A stretch of DNA of 7,606 nt from positions 1 through 7,606 of the forward strand of contig DFFH01000089.1 in the NCBI GenBank assembly GCA_002368805.1, read 5' to 3'. The notes under the pieces were generated by a model. The model made no database searches, had not been told where the DNA came from, and saw nothing but the letters and a program-made list of their open reading frames with translations. The DNA is from Mageeibacillus sp. UBA3781 (lineage in GTDB: Bacteria; Bacillota; Clostridia; Saccharofermentanales; Saccharofermentanaceae). The position numbers and the translations under genes were made by a program. Positions 6,403 to 7,606 of this stretch are shown piece after piece (the stretch's first letter is position 1; each line of letters starts with the position of its first letter).

Positions 6403-7247
6403 GCAGTAAAAAGGAAGAACTGAAATATACCAAGAAGAGTATCTGGGGCGAGTTCTCCGCGCTTTCCGGCGTCATGATCCTGGTCCTCATCGGAATAGTT
6501 GTTCTGTCAGTCGCCGCCTTTATCTTTATGAACATGCGGCCTGAAAAGAGAGTGAAGATCCTTGATGATGCGGAGATCTTCGACGAAGACGAGATGGAAG
6601 AACTGGAAGACCTGGCCGAGGATCTCAGAAAAGAAAATGATATCAATGTCGTGATTGCGACTACCCGTGATAACCCGGAAGGCACCGCCGATGAAGACTG
6701 CAAGAAGTATGCGGCGAAGATCTATAAGAAGAACTGTATCCGCACAAGTATGCAGGATAACTCCGGTATCTGTATCTTTATCGATCTGACGCTCGATTAT
6801 GAAGGCGGCAGGTTCTTCTGGCTCTATACCTATGGCACGGCATTCTTCGCGGTGGATGATGATGAGTGTCAGGAGCTCTTCGGACGATATAAACCGGAGC
6901 TTAAGAGCGGCCGGTATTCCGATGCGATAGAGAGTATCCTCGAGGATCTTCAAGAGTATGACTACCACTCGACCGGTCTGGTGATCACCTACGGTGCATG
7001 TATCATTATCCCTCTTCTTCTGGCAGGCTTGATCACGCTTCTTTGTACTTTTAGAAAGAGTCTCGATAAGGCACCGAATTCTTCCCAGTATATCGATCGC
7101 CCGAATTCTAAGTCGATCGAGACAACAGACACCTTTGTCCGCAAAAGCACCCGTGTCTATCACACATCTTCCTCCTCCGGCGGCGGCGGTGGAGGAGGCG
7201 GCGGTGGCGGTGGCGGCCACAGCGGCGGTGGCGGCGGCCGTTTCTGA
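6399..7247 (+). CDS. TPM-domain membrane protein with polyglycine C-terminal tail
   Basis: This 282-residue protein has a short Lys-rich N-terminus, a first membrane helix (about 22-45), a TPM-type domain (about 50-187), a second membrane helix (about 193-217) and a basic, Ser-rich tail. The tail ends in 13 consecutive glycines (261-273), then HS, five more glycines and RF. TPM-domain signs include VKILDDAEIFDEDEMEELE (52-70), INVVIATTRDN (82-92), GICIFIDL (123-130) and GRYSDAIESIL (171-181). The predicted topology places the TPM domain outside the cell and the Gly-rich tail inside. TPM proteins include plant TLP18.3/Psb32 and worm MOLO-1, and Gly-rich tails are common in bacterial members. 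Their bacterial biochemical role is not settled. The ATGA overlap with the zinc-ribbon gene implies translational coupling. A terminator follows at 7312, so this is the last gene of the unit. Confidence 0.85.
   Translation: MSSKKEELKYTKKSIWGEFSALSGVMILVLIGIVVLSVAAFIFMNMRPEKRVKILDDAEIFDEDEMEELEDLAEDLRKENDINVVIATTRDNPEGTADEDCKKYAAKIYKKNCIRTSMQDNSGICIFIDLTLDYEGGRFFWLYTYGTAFFAVDDDECQELFGRYKPELKSGRYSDAIESILEDLQEYDYHSTGLVITYGACIIIPLLLAGLITLLCTFRKSLDKAPNSSQYIDRPNSKSIETTDTFVRKSTRVYHTSSSSGGGGGGGGGGGGGHSGGGGGRF
7179..7238 (+). repeat. Low-complexity GGN codon tract encoding the polyglycine tail
   Basis: Thirteen consecutive glycine codons (7179-7217), then His-Ser, then five more glycine codons (7224-7238) form a G/C-rich simple repeat. 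Codons mix GGC, GGT and GGA, so the tract is not a pure trinucleotide repeat. It could still vary in length between strains through slippage. Confidence 0.85.
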
Positions 7248-7311
7248 TCCGGTGCCGGAGTCCGGATATAAAGTAGTACTTATATCTAAATATATAACTA
7301 TATAAAAAATT

Positions 7312-7355
7312 AGTCGGCCACGTCCTCAGAAGGGATGTTTCGGGCCGACTTTTTT
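7312..7355 (+). terminator. Intrinsic terminator after the TPM gene
   Basis: AGTCGGCC (7312-7319) pairs perfectly with GGCCGACT (7343-7350), directly followed by a run of T (7350-7355). The stem continues inward with ACGTCC/GGATGT (7320-7325 with 7333-7338, one G-U pair), leaving TTCG as a bulge. An A-rich stretch (7304-7309) precedes it. It separates the zinc-ribbon/TPM unit from the rRNA promoter. Confidence 0.88.
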
Positions 7356-7404
7356 ACGTAGTTTTCGTGTAACAAAATTTCTATGAAAAAAATCAAAATA
7401 TTGC

Positions 7405-7436
7405 TTGACAGGGTATGGGTGAGGTGATAATATAAT
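7405..7436 (+). promoter_or_regulatory. rRNA operon promoter
   Basis: A perfect -35 TTGACA (7405-7410) is followed by overlapping -10 candidates. TAATAT (7428-7433) has 17 bp spacing and a preceding TGA extension. TATAAT (7431-7436) is a perfect match but 20 bp away, and GATAAT (7426-7431) is 15 bp away. A/T-rich tracts at about 7373-7402 resemble an UP element. Transcription should begin near 7440. Confidence 0.8.
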
Positions 7437-7439
7437 CAA

Positions 7440-7584
7440 GCGCTTCGCGAGAGCGGATGCGAACGGACCTTGAAAATTGAATAGAAGAGCAGAAAGTAAT
7501 TACTACTTTATATACGAGCCAAATGTTCAATTCATAGAGTTGAAAACATAAGTAAACAAAGAGCCAAAAGGCTCTCAAAGACAT
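7440..7584 (+). other. rRNA leader with boxA-like antitermination site and processing hairpins
   Basis: This is the transcribed region between the rRNA promoter and 16S. A boxA-like segment, GGACCTTGAAAATTGAATAG (7465-7484), resembles the NusB/NusE antitermination site of Firmicutes rRNA leaders. Small hairpins are CGCTT/GAGCG (7441-7455), AAAGTA/TACTTT (7493-7509) and AGAGCC/GGCTCT with an AAAA loop (7560-7575). The last bases (7572-7579) can instead pair with the start of 16S. No gene is present in 7248-7584 apart from these elements and the terminator at 7312. The stretch 7266-7311 is AT-rich and otherwise featureless. Confidence 0.7.
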
Positions 7585-7606
7585 TTTTTTGAGAGTTTGA
7601 TCCTGG
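7585..7606 (+). rRNA. 16S ribosomal RNA, 5' end only
   Basis: AGAGTTTGATCCTGG (7592-7606) is the near-universal bacterial 16S 5' sequence, the binding site of the 27F primer. Aligning it to E. coli position 8 places the mature 5' end near 7585. The gene runs off the right edge of the window, so only about 22 bases are seen. Confidence 0.95.

Noticed and set aside
7247..7267. ATCCGG/CCGGAT hairpin just after the TPM stop codon
   Set aside because: A 6-bp stem with a 9-base loop and no following T-run; the strong terminator is at 7312-7355.

Overview
The window looks like chromosomal DNA from a low-to-mid GC Gram-positive bacterium of the Clostridia (Lachnospiraceae/Oscillospiraceae-like; family uncertain). 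The reasons are strong purine-rich ribosome binding sites, an ECF transporter S-component, a type III pantothenate kinase, a large lipoprotein with a family-1 solute-binding domain, a zinc-ribbon/TPM gene pair, and a Firmicutes-style 16S rRNA start (AGAGTTTGATCCTGG). I see no insertion sequence, CRISPR array, phage gene or tRNA.

Layout. 1-149: intergenic DNA with two copies of a TATGTCT-N21-AGACATA inverted repeat and a terminator. 150-1732, minus strand: a two-gene unit, ECF S-component then coaX, plausibly pantothenate uptake followed by phosphorylation to start CoA synthesis. It has a recognisable promoter and a structured leader of about 140 nt. 1733-1988: a divergent intergenic region with promoters in both directions around a perfect palindrome. 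1989-4532, plus strand: an orphan 847-residue lipoprotein joining a propeller-like N-terminal half to an ABC solute-binding domain. 4533-4589: a shared bidirectional terminator. 4590-5171, minus strand: a PAP2 membrane phosphatase. 5172-5304: overlapping divergent promoters. 5305-7247, plus strand: a membrane-anchored double zinc-ribbon protein translationally coupled to a TPM-domain membrane protein with a polyglycine tail. 7248-7584: terminator, rRNA promoter and rRNA leader. 7585-7606: the first bases of a 16S rRNA gene that runs off the window.

The most interesting items are: the coupled zinc-ribbon/TPM pair, a recurrent type of envelope-associated module of unknown function; the CoaX protein, which keeps its catalytic aspartates but has a tyrosine where the monovalent-cation aspartate is expected; the structured leader and palindrome upstream of the ECF/coaX unit; and an rRNA leader whose last bases can pair perfectly with the 5' end of 16S while competing with a second hairpin. 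All functional statements rest on motif recognition by eye; no database search was run.
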